NCBI GenBank assembly: GCA_013314715.1
Contig: JABUFC010000014.1
Span: 1 to 58,905, forward strand
Origin: Bacteroidales bacterium
Lineage (GTDB): Bacteria > Bacteroidota > Bacteroidia > Bacteroidales > GWA2-32-17
Reading direction: 5' to 3'
Length of the DNA stretch: 58,905 bases
Position numbers and translations under genes: made by a program. The notes under the pieces are model-generated. The model saw only the letters and a program-made list of their open reading frames with translations. It was not told where the DNA came from and made no database searches. Below are positions 27,239 through 36,965 of this stretch, piece after piece (the stretch's first letter is position 1; every line of letters starts with the position of its first letter).

Positions 27239-27643
27239 ATGAAAAACAATATTCAATTCCCATCAAAAATAGAAAATATAAGCATCATTGAACGTTTGGT
27301 TGACGAGCTTACACAACAATATCAGATTAACAGCGAAATATATGGTAATATGCTTGTTTCAATGGTCGAAGCAGTTAACAATGCCATTATTCACGGTAAT
27401 AAACTCGACGAAACAAAAACTGTAAAAGTAGAATATGAAATCGAAAATGATGTTTTTTCTTTTTCTATAAAAGATGAAGGTAATGGCTTCGATTACAAAA
27501 ATTTGCCAGATCCTACTGCACCTGAAAATATCGAAAAACCACACGGAAGAGGTATTTTTTTGATTTCTCATTTAGTAGATGAACTTCATTTCGAAGACAA
27601 TGGTAGTAAATTGTGTGTTAAAATTAACATCAAACCTCGATAA
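27239..27643 (+). CDS. RsbW-like ATP-binding protein (HATPase_c_2)
   Basis: A 134-residue GHKL ATPase domain of the anti-sigma-factor kinase (RsbW/SpoIIAB) group. The N-box is VEAVNNAIIHGNKLD (about 43-57), the G1 box is SIKDEGNGFD (near 77), and the G2 box with the ATP lid is PHGRGIFLISHLVDEL near 100. It has no other domain. It may phosphorylate an anti-sigma antagonist that a SpoIIE phosphatase (such as the TPR/PP2C protein at 11.9 kb) would dephosphorylate; this partnership is inference. It starts 4 bases after the DUF4175 stop and is followed by ybeY, likely one operon. Confidence 0.88.
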   Translation: MKNNIQFPSKIENISIIERLVDELTQQYQINSEIYGNMLVSMVEAVNNAIIHGNKLDETKTVKVEYEIENDVFSFSIKDEGNGFDYKNLPDPTAPENIEKPHGRGIFLISHLVDELHFEDNGSKLCVKINIKPR

Positions 27644-27649
27644 CCAATT

Positions 27650-28081
27650 ATGTCTTTATTATTTCATTTGGCCGATATTAAAACAGATCCTATAAAGGGC
27701 AAGAAAAATAAACTTAAAAAATGGATAAGTCTAGTTTCTACCGAATTTAAGAAAGAAGTGGGAGATATTAATATCATTTTTTGTTCAAATGAATATTTAT
27801 TAAAAATAAATCAACAATTCTTGAATCATCATTATTATACCGATGTTATTACTTTCTCGTATAATGAAAATAATGTTTTGGCGGGCGATATATTTATAAG
27901 CATTGATCAAGTTGCCGCAAATGCTCAACAATTTAAGGCATCGTTTGACGAAGAGTTATTTAGAGTTATGATTCATGGCATATTACATTTAATAGGTTTT
28001 GACGACGATACAGACCATAAACGCATGCACATGCATGTACTCGAAGATGAGGCATTAGAAAAATTAAATTTAAGTAAATAA
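27650..28081 (+). CDS. ybeY: Endoribonuclease YbeY (rRNA maturation factor)
   Basis: A zinc endoribonuclease for 16S rRNA 3' maturation and ribosome quality control. The 143-residue protein has the three-histidine zinc motif HGILHLIGFDDDTDH (about 104-118) and the upstream DVITFSYNENNVLAGDIFIS strand typical of the family. The expected downstream MxxxE helix is KRMHMHVLEDEALEKL. Length and motif are normal. It is 6 bases after the RsbW-like gene and tail-to-tail with the GT39-like gene on the other strand. Confidence 0.95.
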   Translation: MSLLFHLADIKTDPIKGKKNKLKKWISLVSTEFKKEVGDINIIFCSNEYLLKINQQFLNHHYYTDVITFSYNENNVLAGDIFISIDQVAANAQQFKASFDEELFRVMIHGILHLIGFDDDTDHKRMHMHVLEDEALEKLNLSK

Positions 28082-28090
28082 GTTTAATAA

Positions 28091-30190
28091 CTATAAATGC
28101 TCAATATTTACGATTTTTAATTTTAGATCGTCGATCCACACAGTCGAACTATCATTATTCCACAAATAAATTTTTAAATGGTGTTTGAGTGTTTCTGTTT
28201 TAGGTTCATAGCTCATATTATGCTTACATTTTTGCCAGCAATTACAAGAACGAATTAGCTCTTTTATAGGTTTGCCAAGCCAGAATATAGTTTTACCGGT
28301 AGTATCTTCTATTGACATAACAAGGTTGGTAAAATTATTGTTTTGAGCCCAAATTGCAACTTCAATTTCTATTTCAATTTTTGATGACATTGAAGAAATA
28401 ATGTGTGACATTGGAATATTTAAAGTTGGAGAAAATCCTTGAGGAACAAGCTTATAACTATATTTCCCATTAAAAACTTGTGTAGAATCTTTATAAAAAT
28501 TGTTACACGAAAACATTGGGATGTAAGCCCATTCCATATCGTTTGTAAATTGATATTGACTTACTGGACGATTCATTTTTTCGGGTAATATAACTTTATA
28601 TAATACATTTCCATTGATGCTATCTATAAGTTTTATATTAGGTTTATGATAATACCACATAATCATTGAACCACCTTTTTTGATACCCGTTAACCACCAT
28701 GTTAAATCATTATGATAAATATAATACTCATGAGCTTCATGACGATAGGGTATAAGTGGACTACGTTCATTAATAAATCTTACTTTAGAACTATCCCAAT
28801 GCATTTGATAATCGGCAATTCTTTTCATAACAGGGTCGGTGAGCACTATGGCAGTTGTATTTATTTTTTTAAAGTGTTTATCAAAAAAGGGCTCAATGTT
28901 ATTATACCCATTTTTATTGTCATAGTACATTTGTGTTATGGGTACAATAAGCCATGAGGCTAAAAAAATAATCCAAATGGTTGTTTTCAAGCGAGGATGA
29001 GTTAATACTTTAGCTATAAGAAAAACAACAAAAATGCAAATATAAAAAACAAAGATAGCTTTTAAAGGAATTTTGAATAAGTTGAAATAAAGCCACAAAA
29101 GCATCAATCCGTTAAATATCACAATAAACCACGATTTTCTAATCGAAAAAAAGTAACGAACAATAAATGGAGCTGTTGTTACCGATAATATTGGAACGAG
29201 AAATAAATAATGGCGAATGTCGGTACACATAGGAGAGTATGCGCTGTAATTTTTAGTCATAAAATTAGCAGAAAGCAACAATGTAATACTGATTAACCCC
29301 CAAAATGATTCAGGTTTATTAAACGTCCATTTTCTTTTATAAAAAAAGACAGGCAACAAAAATGCACCCAAAACCATGAATCCATTCAATGTAAATTCAA
29401 ACCAAAGTTCATAACCTATTCGCTTTAAAGTATAAATAAAAGGCAAATATTCGTAACTACATGGGTTTAGATAGGCATTATATGCTATTGCCAGGTAACG
29501 CGAAAAAGGATTTCCTGTTTTATATGCTATCCAAACATGATATAAAAGCAATGCTAATATGCCCAATATGACTGAAAATGCCCAGAATTTTAGGTGTCGC
29601 TGTTTTATAATGTCAGATATTAAAAGAATGGTGAGTGTTGGTAAGACTAAAACGACAACTTCTTTGGTAATAAAAGCAAACAATAATCCTGTAACAAATA
29701 TTGATGCCCATAATATAGCGTTGGTTTTAAAGTTAAATCGATACAAATAAAGAGCAAAAAAACTAATTAAAATTCCCAAAGCAACATAAAGGTCTGCCAT
29801 TATTTTATCGGTATAAAATAGAAAAGCAGGCACTGTGGTACATAATAATAAACCTGTAACAACAATTCGTGTATCGCGTTGTTTTAGTGTTAAGTAAACC
29901 AGAAAAAGTATAATCATGCTTATTATTAAAGCAGGCAATGCTGAGGAAAATTCGTTGATTCCAAAATATTTATAGATAAATCCAGTAAAAATAATAATGG
30001 GCAATCTATACGAAAAATGATTGTTTGATAAATGAAAAGTACCATTAGCCCACTGATGCGAAAGATGGGCATATTCCATATCGTCCCATCCAAAATGTCC
30101 CCCAAAGCCTATAAAATGATGAATAAACAAAAATACATAGAGTAGAAATATAAAAATATATTCAATTTTTTTGTTTTTGTACATTTTCAA
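28091..30190 (-). CDS. GT39/ArnT-like membrane glycosyltransferase
   Basis: A 699-residue integral membrane protein with about 11-12 hydrophobic helices in residues 10-430. The first periplasmic loop carries the acidic pair GWDDMEY (D36, D37, E39), the catalytic position of GT-C enzymes such as ArnT and protein O-mannosyltransferases. The C-terminal third (about 440-699) is a periplasmic beta-rich domain (WVDDLKLKIV end). It would transfer a sugar from a polyprenyl phosphate carrier to lipid or protein; the donor is unknown. It is the last gene of the minus-strand row, 15 bases after the histidine kinase gene. Confidence 0.75.
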   Translation of the reverse strand: MKMYKNKKIEYIFIFLLYVFLFIHHFIGFGGHFGWDDMEYAHLSHQWANGTFHLSNNHFSYRLPIIIFTGFIYKYFGINEFSSALPALIISMIILFLVYLTLKQRDTRIVVTGLLLCTTVPAFLFYTDKIMADLYVALGILISFFALYLYRFNFKTNAILWASIFVTGLLFAFITKEVVVLVLPTLTILLISDIIKQRHLKFWAFSVILGILALLLYHVWIAYKTGNPFSRYLAIAYNAYLNPCSYEYLPFIYTLKRIGYELWFEFTLNGFMVLGAFLLPVFFYKRKWTFNKPESFWGLISITLLLSANFMTKNYSAYSPMCTDIRHYLFLVPILSVTTAPFIVRYFFSIRKSWFIVIFNGLMLLWLYFNLFKIPLKAIFVFYICIFVVFLIAKVLTHPRLKTTIWIIFLASWLIVPITQMYYDNKNGYNNIEPFFDKHFKKINTTAIVLTDPVMKRIADYQMHWDSSKVRFINERSPLIPYRHEAHEYYIYHNDLTWWLTGIKKGGSMIMWYYHKPNIKLIDSINGNVLYKVILPEKMNRPVSQYQFTNDMEWAYIPMFSCNNFYKDSTQVFNGKYSYKLVPQGFSPTLNIPMSHIISSMSSKIEIEIEVAIWAQNNNFTNLVMSIEDTTGKTIFWLGKPIKELIRSCNCWQKCKHNMSYEPKTETLKHHLKIYLWNNDSSTVWIDDLKLKIVNIEHL

Positions 30191-30205
30191 TGATTTAAGA
30201 AAGAA

Positions 30206-32164
30206 TTATTCTTGTGATAAAGTATTATTAACCAGCTTATGCATGAGTTCGTTGAGTTCATTGAAATTGATGGGTTTTACAACAAAATTATTAATGCCTG
30301 CGTTTTTGCATAGGTTTTGCATTTCGGGTGTTGCATGTGCTGTAAGTGCAATAATTGGTACATTTATATGTCCAACTTCTTCGGGATGATTTCTAATAAA
30401 TTTAGCTGCTTCTATTCCATCCATTTCGGGCATTTCAATATCCATTAAGATGATATCAAAATGATCATTTTTCATAAGCGAAATAACTTGTTTGCCCGAT
30501 TGGGCTATACTTATTTCATGCTTAAATTTCTCAAGTGAGCGTAATGCTACTTTTACATTTAGTTCGTTGTCTTCTGCTAATAAAATGTGGAAATGTTCTT
30601 TTTTATATTTCTCACTATTAGCATTTTCGGGGATGAGTGGCAATTCTTCGGGATTCTTATTTACAGTACCAACACCTAAAGCCACTCTTAAATAAAAATC
30701 AGTTCCTTTATTTTTTTCGCTTTTAAACCAAATAGAAGCATTTAACATTTTAGCAAGATGCTTGCTAAGAGTTAATCCTAATCCTAGTCCTGATGATTTG
30801 TTTATAAGTTGACCATCGTCGTTAAGTGCTTTTAAGATTTTTCGTTGTTGTTCTTCGTCTATTCCAATACCAGTGTCAGAAATTTTAAATAAAACTACAA
30901 TTTTATTATCGTTAGGGTTTATCTCATCAAATGTAACATTAATGTGAATATTTCCTTTTTCTGTAAATTTTATAGCATTGTTAATAAGGTTAAATAAAAT
31001 TTGACGCAAAAAGCTAACATCGCCAACGAGGTGAGTTGGAATTTGTTCGTCTATTTCATAGGTTAAATTAATTTTTTTATGTCGTAATGCACTTGAAAAT
31101 TGATTAATTAACTGCATTAATAAGTCGTTAATTTCAAAAAGACTTAATTCTAAATTTATTCGCTCGGGTTGTGAGTAATATACTTGCATTGCTTCTTCGA
31201 TAAGTTTTACTATTTGAATAGCAGCATTATTTATGGTTTGACAATAGTCTTTTTGTTCATCGTTAAGTTTTGTTTGAAATAATAATGTATTAATGCCAAT
31301 AATTACATTTAAAGGAGTTCTTAATTCGTGACTTATAGTTGTAATTAAATTTGTTTTTGAATTTAATGCTTCTTGAGCTTTTTGAGCAAATTCTTCCTTT
31401 TCTTGTAATGCTTTTTCTAATTTTATGGTAGTTTGACTATTTTCAACGAGTTTATTGGAAAGCTCAGCCGTTTGTTCATCAATTTGTTTTTTTAAAGAAT
31501 TTGTTATTTTTTTATCAATACGTATTACTTGTACTAATGTGGGTATAAAAAGCAAAGTAAGAATGATACCCGATAAAATAAGATAAAATAATTCTTGTGA
31601 TAATTTATCTTCGATATAACTAATATCCATATCGGCTCCTGCAATATAGATATTGCCACCGGGAGAGTAGAGTGGTTTTAAAGCAGATCGAAAAGTTCCC
31701 CATCTGTCTGAGGTTGTTTCAAAAAGTATTTTATTGGATATGGGCAGCTTTTTTAGTTTATCAGAGGCTTCGGTGTATTCTGTAAAATAACGAACAGTTG
31801 TTTTATGTTGTATCTCTTGATTATTAGTTGAGCAAGAAGTAAAATAAACCTTACCATTACGAATAATAAGTGTATAAAGAAACGATACATCAAATTGTTT
31901 AGCTAGTTTTGTAAGTCTTTTTATGTTATCCCAGTCTTCGATGGGTGAAATCGAAAGCGAATCGGTGGCTCTATCGTGAAAATCTTTTAGAAGCGAAATC
32001 GGAATTATATCTAATGTTCGAGAAAGTTTGTTATCTACTTCTTTTAATAATGAATGTTTTTTTTCTTGGTAAATTATAGTCAAAAGAATGCTTATTCCAA
32101 CGAAATAAAATAAAATGGGAATGGCAAATTTACTAATAATCGATATGAAACGATTTTCTTGCAA
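30206..32164 (-). CDS. Hybrid sensor histidine kinase with receiver domain
   Basis: A 652-residue phosphorelay sensor. Membrane helices at about 10-30 and 190-212 enclose an extracytoplasmic sensor of ~160 residues. A coiled coil leads to the HisKA domain with H in TTISHELRTPLNVI near 278, the ATPase domain follows (NLINNAIKFTEKGNI, FKISDTGIGIDEEQ, SSGLGLGLTLSKHLA), then a receiver domain at about 525-645 with the phosphoacceptor aspartate in DIILMDIEMPEMDG near 574 and the lysine in FVVKPINF. No DNA-binding output follows, so it signals to a separate partner. It lies 3 bases after YfhO in the same row. Confidence 0.92.
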   Translation of the reverse strand: MQENRFISIISKFAIPILFYFVGISILLTIIYQEKKHSLLKEVDNKLSRTLDIIPISLLKDFHDRATDSLSISPIEDWDNIKRLTKLAKQFDVSFLYTLIIRNGKVYFTSCSTNNQEIQHKTTVRYFTEYTEASDKLKKLPISNKILFETTSDRWGTFRSALKPLYSPGGNIYIAGADMDISYIEDKLSQELFYLILSGIILTLLFIPTLVQVIRIDKKITNSLKKQIDEQTAELSNKLVENSQTTIKLEKALQEKEEFAQKAQEALNSKTNLITTISHELRTPLNVIIGINTLLFQTKLNDEQKDYCQTINNAAIQIVKLIEEAMQVYYSQPERINLELSLFEINDLLMQLINQFSSALRHKKINLTYEIDEQIPTHLVGDVSFLRQILFNLINNAIKFTEKGNIHINVTFDEINPNDNKIVVLFKISDTGIGIDEEQQRKILKALNDDGQLINKSSGLGLGLTLSKHLAKMLNASIWFKSEKNKGTDFYLRVALGVGTVNKNPEELPLIPENANSEKYKKEHFHILLAEDNELNVKVALRSLEKFKHEISIAQSGKQVISLMKNDHFDIILMDIEMPEMDGIEAAKFIRNHPEEVGHINVPIIALTAHATPEMQNLCKNAGINNFVVKPINFNELNELMHKLVNNTLSQE

Positions 32165-32167
32165 TGT

Positions 32168-34588
32168 TTATTTTTCTTTAAAAAACTCTTTGTAAAAAGC
32201 AAAGATAGCTAATAATAGCAAAATAATGGAACTTGCAAGCGAAATTTTTTCTCCAATAAAATACGATGAAGGTTCAAATATAAAATCAATCTGATGTTGA
32301 CCTGAAGGGAGAATGGCTGCACGTAAAACATAATTTACACGAAAATATTTTGATTTTTGACCATCTATATAAAGATTCCATCCTTTATCGTAATAAATAT
32401 CAGAAAAAACGGTAAATTGTGGCGTTTGTGCATTATATGAATACGAAAGCTTATTCGGTGAGTAATAAGTAAGTTTTATTTTTGCTGTTGAATCGGGTTG
32501 AAATTTAAAATCTTTTAATTCGTTGGCAAATCGTTTGTCAATAATGGCTATCGAATCGGCTTTGAAGTTGGTTAAAGCTGCTATTTCGCTATCGGCATTT
32601 TCGACTATTTTATATGCTTTTACAAACCAAGCATTGCCCAGAGCTTCTGGGTTGTATTGAGCCACAGGTTCTTGATTTTGTCCTTTAAAAATAATGTATT
32701 TGGTATTGAGCATATTTAATACTTGGAAGTTATTTTTCGAAATTTGATTTTCGATTAATTCTTGATATCGTTTCATTTTTGCACCATGATATCCCCCAAT
32801 CGATTTATGAAAATATGATGTGCTGGCGTCATTAAAAGTATTCACTGTTACATTCAGCACACGATAGTAAGGATCGGGGTCTTGTAAAATTTGTAAATCG
32901 GCATTGGTGGGTTTAAATGGATCTTTTGCTTTGCTTGCTTCAACAAACATTTCGTCGTGAACATAACGTTTATTTACAGGCCAAAGATCTATTAAAAATA
33001 GTAAAGCAAAAGCAACGATTGCCCATTTAGTTTTTATTTTATCTTTAAAGATTAAAAATACTACTAGGGCAGTAATTAAGATAAATATCAACGAGCGAAA
33101 TGCGTCGGTTCTAAACATACTTTCACGGTCGGAGATAATATCTGATAAAGGATAACCCGCTTTTGCTAGGTCGTTATCGATACCAGCATTAAAATTGAAA
33201 AACATTCCGGGCATAATAAGCAAGATAAGACATATACCGCCAAGTATTCCAACCGACCATTTAAGCGATTTATATAAACGACTTTTATCGATAGGTTGCG
33301 TTAATAAATCATATAAAGTATAAATGGCTAAAAATGGCATGGTAAACTCGGCTATAACTAATATCATCGAAACAGTTCTAAATTTATCGTATCCGGGAAA
33401 ATGGTCAAAGAAAAAGTTAGTTAAGGGCATAAAATTTTTTCCCCATGCAAGCATAATAGAGAAAAGTGTAGCAATAAACATCCACCATTTAATCCACCCT
33501 TTTAGATAAAACATGCCTAATAAAAATAAGAAAAACACAACGGCACCAATATATACAGGTCCACTGGTAAATGGCTGAGTGCCCCAGTAAGTAGGGATTT
33601 GTTGACAGATTTGGTCGGCTTGAGCACTTCCGTATTGATTTTTAAAATATTCGTAAGTGTTACTTCCTTCGTCTAATTTTGTGTATGATGCTCCTCCTTT
33701 GGCGTTGGGAATTAGAAGGGTAAGCGTTTCGTCAACTCCATAACTCCATGCAGTAGCGTAGTCTTTATCGAGACCGGTTGTTTTGTTTTCTTTATTGGTA
33801 GTTAGTTCCGATGGACCTCGGGTTGAATATTTCCCGTATTCGTATGTTAACCAAAGATTTGTTGCATTGCTTCCAATGGCTAAGGCTGTAGCAATGCCCA
33901 ATATAGCCGATGTTTTTATAAAATGTTTATATGTTTTGGTTCGAATAACCGAAATTAGTTCGAAAAGCAAAAAAACTAAGATAATTAAAAAGGTGTAATA
34001 AGTAATTTGTAGGTGGTTTACCATTAATTGCATAGTAAGAAAAATACCAAAAATAATAGACCCGATTATGGGTTTTGATTTGTAAGCTACATATATGGAA
34101 GCTACAATTACCGGAAGATATCCAATTGCCAAAGCTTTTGTAATGTGTCCTGGTTCGAGAATAATAAGAAAATACGAAGAAAATGCATAGGCAAGTGAGC
34201 CAGCAAAGCTAAGGAATGGTTTAAAACCAAGCATTAAGAGGGCGATATAAAATCCAAGCAAATATAAAAATAACATTCCAACGGGTTTGAAGCCATTGAG
34301 TGAGCATACTTGATGTAAATATTTCCATATATTATTTTGAGCAACATTGATAATAAGGTATGTAGGCATTCCGCCAAACATGCTATTTGTCCATAAGGCT
34401 ACTTCGCCTGTTTTTTCGTAATAATCGTTAGCTTCTTTGGCCATGCCATAGTAGTTTGCAACGTCGCTTTGTTGTAAGCGTTTTCCTTGTAAAATAGGCG
34501 AAAAATAAGCAAACGATAAAATTAAAAACGCAATAATAGGCAATAAATACTTACCAAACTGATTTAATGATATTTTGTTCATAAGCAA
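32168..34588 (-). CDS. YfhO-like membrane glycosyltransferase family protein
   Basis: An 806-residue membrane protein of the YfhO family, with about 12-13 helices in residues 10-540. A conserved extracytoplasmic segment near 53-75 (NDYYEKTGEVALWTNSMFGGMPTYLI) is typical of the family. A C-terminal beta-domain follows at about 690-780 (VFSDIYYDKGWNLYIDGQ, VNYVLRAAILPSGQHQIDF). In Gram-positive bacteria YfhO glycosylates lipoteichoic acid; the Bacteroidota homologs are thought to be GT-C transferases of surface polymers, here in a gene row with GT2 and GT39-like genes. Confidence 0.85.
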   Translation of the reverse strand: MLMNKISLNQFGKYLLPIIAFLILSFAYFSPILQGKRLQQSDVANYYGMAKEANDYYEKTGEVALWTNSMFGGMPTYLIINVAQNNIWKYLHQVCSLNGFKPVGMLFLYLLGFYIALLMLGFKPFLSFAGSLAYAFSSYFLIILEPGHITKALAIGYLPVIVASIYVAYKSKPIIGSIIFGIFLTMQLMVNHLQITYYTFLIILVFLLFELISVIRTKTYKHFIKTSAILGIATALAIGSNATNLWLTYEYGKYSTRGPSELTTNKENKTTGLDKDYATAWSYGVDETLTLLIPNAKGGASYTKLDEGSNTYEYFKNQYGSAQADQICQQIPTYWGTQPFTSGPVYIGAVVFFLFLLGMFYLKGWIKWWMFIATLFSIMLAWGKNFMPLTNFFFDHFPGYDKFRTVSMILVIAEFTMPFLAIYTLYDLLTQPIDKSRLYKSLKWSVGILGGICLILLIMPGMFFNFNAGIDNDLAKAGYPLSDIISDRESMFRTDAFRSLIFILITALVVFLIFKDKIKTKWAIVAFALLFLIDLWPVNKRYVHDEMFVEASKAKDPFKPTNADLQILQDPDPYYRVLNVTVNTFNDASTSYFHKSIGGYHGAKMKRYQELIENQISKNNFQVLNMLNTKYIIFKGQNQEPVAQYNPEALGNAWFVKAYKIVENADSEIAALTNFKADSIAIIDKRFANELKDFKFQPDSTAKIKLTYYSPNKLSYSYNAQTPQFTVFSDIYYDKGWNLYIDGQKSKYFRVNYVLRAAILPSGQHQIDFIFEPSSYFIGEKISLASSIILLLLAIFAFYKEFFKEK

Positions 34589-34617
34589 AAATTTTTCAAA
34601 TGTAGTTAATTTTTATA

Positions 34618-35238
34618 TTAATGATTTAAAAGGTTTGTTTTTAGCCAAACAATCTTTTTGGTTTCGAAAAAGGGAATAGGTATTTTATCGTAAATATTAA
34701 AGATTTGAATTTTATCTTTAAACAGAGTAAGTTCTTGCAACAAATCGCCCCCTTTTAAATAAATAATTCCTCCGTATGGGTTATATGATAAATTTTTTCG
34801 TGTTATAGCCACAAATTCGTTAAAATTGCATACAGCTCTGCTAACAATATAATCGTAGGTTTGTTTATGTTCTTTTACGTTGATATGTAGGGTTTTGACA
34901 TTTGTAAGTTTTAATGAATTAGAAATTTGTTCTACTACTTTAATTTTTTTTCCGATAGAATCAACTAAAGTAAATTGACAGTGAGGAAACATAATAGCCA
35001 AAGGAATACCAGGAAATCCTCCACCTGTACCCACATCGAGTATAGTATGATTAGAGAAATCAAAAAAAGCAGCAATTGTTAATGAATGTAAAATATGATG
35101 TTCGTATAAGTGGTCAATATCTTTGCGCGAAATGACATTTATTTTAGCATTCCATTCTTTATATAAAGGATCTAATTGTTTAAACTGCTCAATTTGGTAT
35201 GAGTTTAAATTTGGGAAAAACTGTAAAAGTTTATCCAT
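34618..35238 (-). CDS. rsmG: 16S rRNA (guanine-527-N7)-methyltransferase RsmG
   Basis: Methylates G527 in the 530 loop of 16S rRNA. The 206-residue protein has the GidB signature: YKEWNAKINVISRKDIDHLYEHHILHS (about 27-53), the SAM motif ILDVGTGGGFPGIPLAIMFP (near 66) and YDYIVSRAVCNFNEFV near 128. Length is normal. It is 29 bases downstream of the preceding minus-strand gene start region and lies 6 bases after the sigma factor gene. Usually next to parA or mnmG, so this location in a glycan and signalling row is unusual. Confidence 0.94.
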   Translation of the reverse strand: MDKLLQFFPNLNSYQIEQFKQLDPLYKEWNAKINVISRKDIDHLYEHHILHSLTIAAFFDFSNHTILDVGTGGGFPGIPLAIMFPHCQFTLVDSIGKKIKVVEQISNSLKLTNVKTLHINVKEHKQTYDYIVSRAVCNFNEFVAITRKNLSYNPYGGIIYLKGGDLLQELTLFKDKIQIFNIYDKIPIPFFETKKIVWLKTNLLNH

Positions 35239-35244
35239 ATAGGA

Positions 35245-35850
35245 TTAAATCTTGTCTTTAGATTTTTTTATAATGAGATACAGCAATTCGCGTGCGCGGA
35301 AAAGTTGTGCTTTAACTGTTCCTATAGGAATTTCGAGTTCGGCAGCGATTTCTTCGTATGAGTATTCTTTAAAATACCTTAATTCAATGAGCATTCGATA
35401 ACGTGGCTTTAGTTTTTCGACTACATCGCGCATTAGTATAAACTTTTGTTCTCGAATAAGTTCTTCTTCGGGGTCTAAAGTATCGGATGGCAATGAAATA
35501 GATGAATCTTGGTCACTTCCTTCGGCGGGAGGTCCATCAATAGAAACAAGGTCGGTTTTCTTTTTACGTAAAAAATCGATGCAGTTGTTGGTTGCGATTT
35601 TAAACAACCATGTACTAAAAGCAAAACTTGGAGAATATTGTGATAAATTACGAAAAGCTTTTGTAAACGCTTCGATGGTTAAATCTTCGGCATCTACTTT
35701 ATTGGCAACCATTTTGAGTAACATAAAGTAGATAGAATCGCGGTAGCGACCCATAAGTTCAGCAAACGATTTTTCGTCGCCTTTGATAGCTTGTTGTACA
35801 AGCACATAATCTTGAAGGGCTTTATTGCTTAGGTTAGGGCTTATTTCCAT
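35245..35850 (-). CDS. ECF-type RNA polymerase sigma factor
   Basis: A 201-residue ECF sigma factor. Region 2 occupies about 15-85, with LMGRYRDSIYFMLLKMV and the -10 recognition stretch DLTIEAFTKAFRNLSQYSPSFAFSTWLFKIATNNCIDFLRKKK. A linker with an acidic stretch leads to region 4 at about 130-195 (LKPRYRMLIELRYFKEYSYEEIAAELEIPIGTVKAQLFRARELL), a helix-turn-helix for the -35 box. No adjacent anti-sigma gene is seen. It overlaps the GT2 gene by 10 bases and probably shares its operon. Confidence 0.94.
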   Translation of the reverse strand: MEISPNLSNKALQDYVLVQQAIKGDEKSFAELMGRYRDSIYFMLLKMVANKVDAEDLTIEAFTKAFRNLSQYSPSFAFSTWLFKIATNNCIDFLRKKKTDLVSIDGPPAEGSDQDSSISLPSDTLDPEEELIREQKFILMRDVVEKLKPRYRMLIELRYFKEYSYEEIAAELEIPIGTVKAQLFRARELLYLIIKKSKDKI

Positions 35851-36965
35851 GTTCGCTGCTGATGTGGGTTTTTGGTTAATTTAATTATTAAATCATTGAT
35901 TAAATACAACATATCAAACAGCGGCGAAAATAATAATAAATCTTGTTCTTTCAAAGTTTTTGACGAAAAATAATATGCGATGATTAAAAAAATTAGCCGG
36001 AGAATAAAAATGGATACAATTATTGGAAGGGTGCGAATGTCTAAAATTAAAAGAACTGGTATTAAAAGATAAAATAACCAACGGCTCAATGGTTCGAGAC
36101 TTAGCAATATTTTGTGTTTGTTTTTATATAATTTAAAAGTACTTTGATGTCGTTTTTTTTGAATTATCCATGAAAAATAATCGGTTTTAGCACTTGAACG
36201 GGTGTGAGCAAGGGTGTTGACAGCTACGTTTTGAGAGGTTGCATGTTCGTTAACAAAGAGATCGTCATCGCCCGAAAATAGCATGGCATGATTAGCAAAA
36301 CCTTTGTTTTTAAAGAATAACGATTTTTTGTAAGAGAGATTTCGTCCAACGCCCATATAAGGGATATGTGCTTTTGCAAATCCCATATATTGCATGGCAA
36401 TAAACAAGGTGTCGAACCGTATGAATTTATTGAGAAATCCTTTTGTTTTAAAATATCCGCCATAACCAAGTACGATATCGGTTTTTTCGGAGTATGTGCT
36501 CATCATTTGACGAATCCAATTACTCGAAACGCATTCACAATCGGCATCAGTAAATAACAGGTATTCGTTCGAAGCAGCTTTTATGCCAATGGTTAATGCC
36601 AATTTTTTACCATGATTAAATTTTTCATCTTTTTTTATGGTAGATATTTTTAAATGTGGATAAATTTTGGAAAAATCTTCAAGTACCCAGTGGCTATCGT
36701 CTTCTGAAGCGTCGTTTACAACAATGACTTCGTAGTTTGGATAGTTTTGTGTTAATACAGAAGGTAAAAAACGCTTTAAGTTTTCTTCTTCGTTACGCGC
36801 ACATATGACAACTGACACAGGAGGGGTAAAATTAGGGTTTAATTTTGTTTTTTTGTTGAATCGTAGGTAAAAAAATAGATAATAAAATAACTGTATTAGG
36901 CTGAAAAAAAGCCAGATTATACCTATTATAATCACAATTTCTGAAAAATGAAAATTTAATGTCAT
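35841..36965 (-). CDS. GT2 glycosyltransferase with membrane helices
   Basis: A 374-residue family 2 glycosyltransferase. A membrane helix at about 8-30 precedes the GT-A domain: PVSVVICARNEEENLKRFLPSVLTQNYPNYEVIVVNDASEDDS (about 48-90), the metal-binding LFTDADCECVSS near 132, and GDDDLFVNEHA near 232 in place of the usual acidic base region. Two or three helices follow after 285 (WLFYLLIPVLLILDI). Such proteins elongate polysaccharides or glycolipids at the inner membrane. It leads the minus-strand row from 36965 to 28091, in which gaps are 3-29 bases or overlaps. Confidence 0.88.
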   Translation of the reverse strand: MTLNFHFSEIVIIIGIIWLFFSLIQLFYYLFFYLRFNKKTKLNPNFTPPVSVVICARNEEENLKRFLPSVLTQNYPNYEVIVVNDASEDDSHWVLEDFSKIYPHLKISTIKKDEKFNHGKKLALTIGIKAASNEYLLFTDADCECVSSNWIRQMMSTYSEKTDIVLGYGGYFKTKGFLNKFIRFDTLFIAMQYMGFAKAHIPYMGVGRNLSYKKSLFFKNKGFANHAMLFSGDDDLFVNEHATSQNVAVNTLAHTRSSAKTDYFSWIIQKKRHQSTFKLYKNKHKILLSLEPLSRWLFYLLIPVLLILDIRTLPIIVSIFILRLIFLIIAYYFSSKTLKEQDLLLFSPLFDMLYLINDLIIKLTKNPHQQRTWK

